Below are positions 14,157 through 15,059 of a stretch of DNA of 15,059 nucleotides, in pieces. Below the pieces are notes generated by a model. That model was not told where the DNA came from, ran no database searches, and saw nothing but the letters and a program-made list of their open reading frames with translations. Origin of the DNA: Pseudomonadota bacterium (GTDB taxonomy: Bacteria; SAR324; XYD2-FULL-50-16; JAHJRI01). How positions within the stretch are numbered: position 1 is the stretch's first letter; each line of letters opens with the position of its first letter. The DNA is taken from the NCBI GenBank assembly GCA_022360105.1, contig JAKSDL010000186.1, positions 1 through 15,059 of the forward strand, in the 5' to 3' direction. The translations under genes were made by a program, and so were the position numbers.

Positions 14157-15059
14157 ATGAAATCAAAATTGATCGGTTCCGATATTCTTTTATTAATCAC
14201 TGCCTTGATATGGGGTTTTGCATTTGTTGCCCAGAGAGCCGGAATGGAATATGTCGGCCCCTTTACTTTTAATGCTGTACGATTTGCATTAGGAAGTTGT
14301 TCCCTCATTCCACTGGTCCTTTATTTTAGCAACCGAATCGAAGAGCCGTCTCATTCAGAAACAATACTGTCATTTTTCGGATTAATCTGGCGAGGCGGTC
14401 TCACTGGAGTAGTCCTATATGCCGCCGCCTCTCTGCAACAGGTTGGTCTGGTATACACTACTGCCGGCAAGGCAGGATTTATTACCGGGTTATATGTTGT
14501 GATTGTACCAATTATCTGGATGGTTTTTGGACAAAAATCGGGCATCAACACATGGATGGGAGCTATCCTGGCAGCGATCGGTCTTTACTTTTTGAGCGTC
14601 ACCGAATCATTTACCATTCAATTCGGGGATCTTTTAGAAATTATCGGGGCATTTTTCTGGGCAATTCATGTGATTTTGGTTGGTTATTTCTCACGAAGGA
14701 TTAATCCCGTCCATCTTTCCCTGGTCCAGTTTACCTTTTGCTCCCTACTCAGTTTCATCACAGCACTCGCCCTAGAAACAATCGAAATTTCGGCTCTATC
14801 CGATGCCCTCATTCCAATCTTGTATGGAGGTTTGTGTTCCGTTGGAATTGCCTATACCCTGCAGGTCGTCGCTCAACGAAATGCTCATCCGGCGCATGCA
14901 GCCATATTATTGAGTCTGGAATCCGTATTTGCAGCTGTTGGCGGCTGGTTATTGCTAAATGAAGTATTGCCATTCCGATCAAAAGCAGGGTGTGCCTTAA
15001 TGTTTGCAGGGATGCTGGTATCACAGTTAAGGAAGAATACATTAAAAAAGGCCGGCTGA
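14157..15059 (+). CDS. EamA/DMT-family transporter (second copy)
   Basis: Encodes 300 residues ending in TGA at the last three bases of the window. About ten transmembrane helices form two EamA repeats (approximately 8-145 and 155-290). Typical elements are the opening A-L-I-W-G-F-A-F-V-A-Q-R, F-N-A-V-R-F-A-L-G near 38-46, and the C-terminal A-I-L-L-S-L-E-S-V-F-A-A-V-G-G-W-L-L-L-N-E block that marks the second repeat. It differs clearly from the transporter at 11298-12200, so the two are paralogues of different subgroups and not a recent duplication. The ATG has no visible Shine-Dalgarno sequence. The substrate is unknown; relatives move amino acids, purines or other small metabolites across the inner membrane. 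Confidence 0.9.
   Translation: MKSKLIGSDILLLITALIWGFAFVAQRAGMEYVGPFTFNAVRFALGSCSLIPLVLYFSNRIEEPSHSETILSFFGLIWRGGLTGVVLYAAASLQQVGLVYTTAGKAGFITGLYVVIVPIIWMVFGQKSGINTWMGAILAAIGLYFLSVTESFTIQFGDLLEIIGAFFWAIHVILVGYFSRRINPVHLSLVQFTFCSLLSFITALALETIEISALSDALIPILYGGLCSVGIAYTLQVVAQRNAHPAHAAILLSLESVFAAVGGWLLLNEVLPFRSKAGCALMFAGMLVSQLRKNTLKKAG

Overview
The window (about 15 kb, moderate to low GC) comes from a Gram-negative-type bacterium. It carries type VI secretion (T6SS) sheath and tube genes, a signal-peptide-bearing tungstate-binding protein, and a UGA codon that reads as selenocysteine. Tungstate uptake plus selenocysteine suggests an anaerobic or facultative lifestyle with W/Mo- and Se-dependent enzymes. 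The tRNA methyltransferase and the small Y1 transposase resemble versions common in Bacteroidota and related phyla, but I cannot fix the phylum from this sequence. Stops are TAA, TAG and TGA in ordinary genes, so TGA is not globally reassigned.

Layout. 1-1875 (+): end of a T6SS cluster, with the 3' part of tssC, a gap holding two 10-bp-stem inverted repeats, then hcp. 1888-2043 (-): a short open stretch that may be the remnant of a lost gene. 2066-2743 (+): an NnrU-family membrane protein. 2752-3327: a small transposase unit, a single-domain HUH/Y1 transposase starting at TTG and flanked by REP-like hairpins. 3459-4181 (+): a TrmN6-type tRNA methyltransferase, convergent with 4217-6229 (-), a polytopic membrane protein fused to an endonuclease/exonuclease/phosphatase domain.

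6491-10089 (-) is a four-gene tungstate module transcribed in the order regulator (HTH plus periplasmic-binding-protein-like domain), tupA, tupB, tupC. tupB and tupC overlap by ATGA. An AT-rich inverted repeat and a candidate promoter precede the regulator. 10688-11017 (-) is a pterin-4a-carbinolamine dehydratase, with a 108-bp array of a 7-bp tandem repeat just upstream of its promoter-like -10. 11298-12200 (-) and 14157-15059 (+) are two EamA/DMT transporters.

The most interesting locus is 12404-13285 (-). An ordinary gene caller would split it into two ORFs at an in-frame TGA. It is instead one 293-residue protein of the glycine/sarcosine/betaine reductase selenoprotein B-like family with Sec at residue 173 in a U-x-x-C motif (U-P-L-C-C). 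Exactly 11 nt after the UGA lies a 17-nt perfect stem-loop (7-bp stem, GUG loop), the geometry of the minimal bacterial SECIS known from E. coli fdhF. A single-domain response regulator (13409-13807, -) lies upstream on the same strand.
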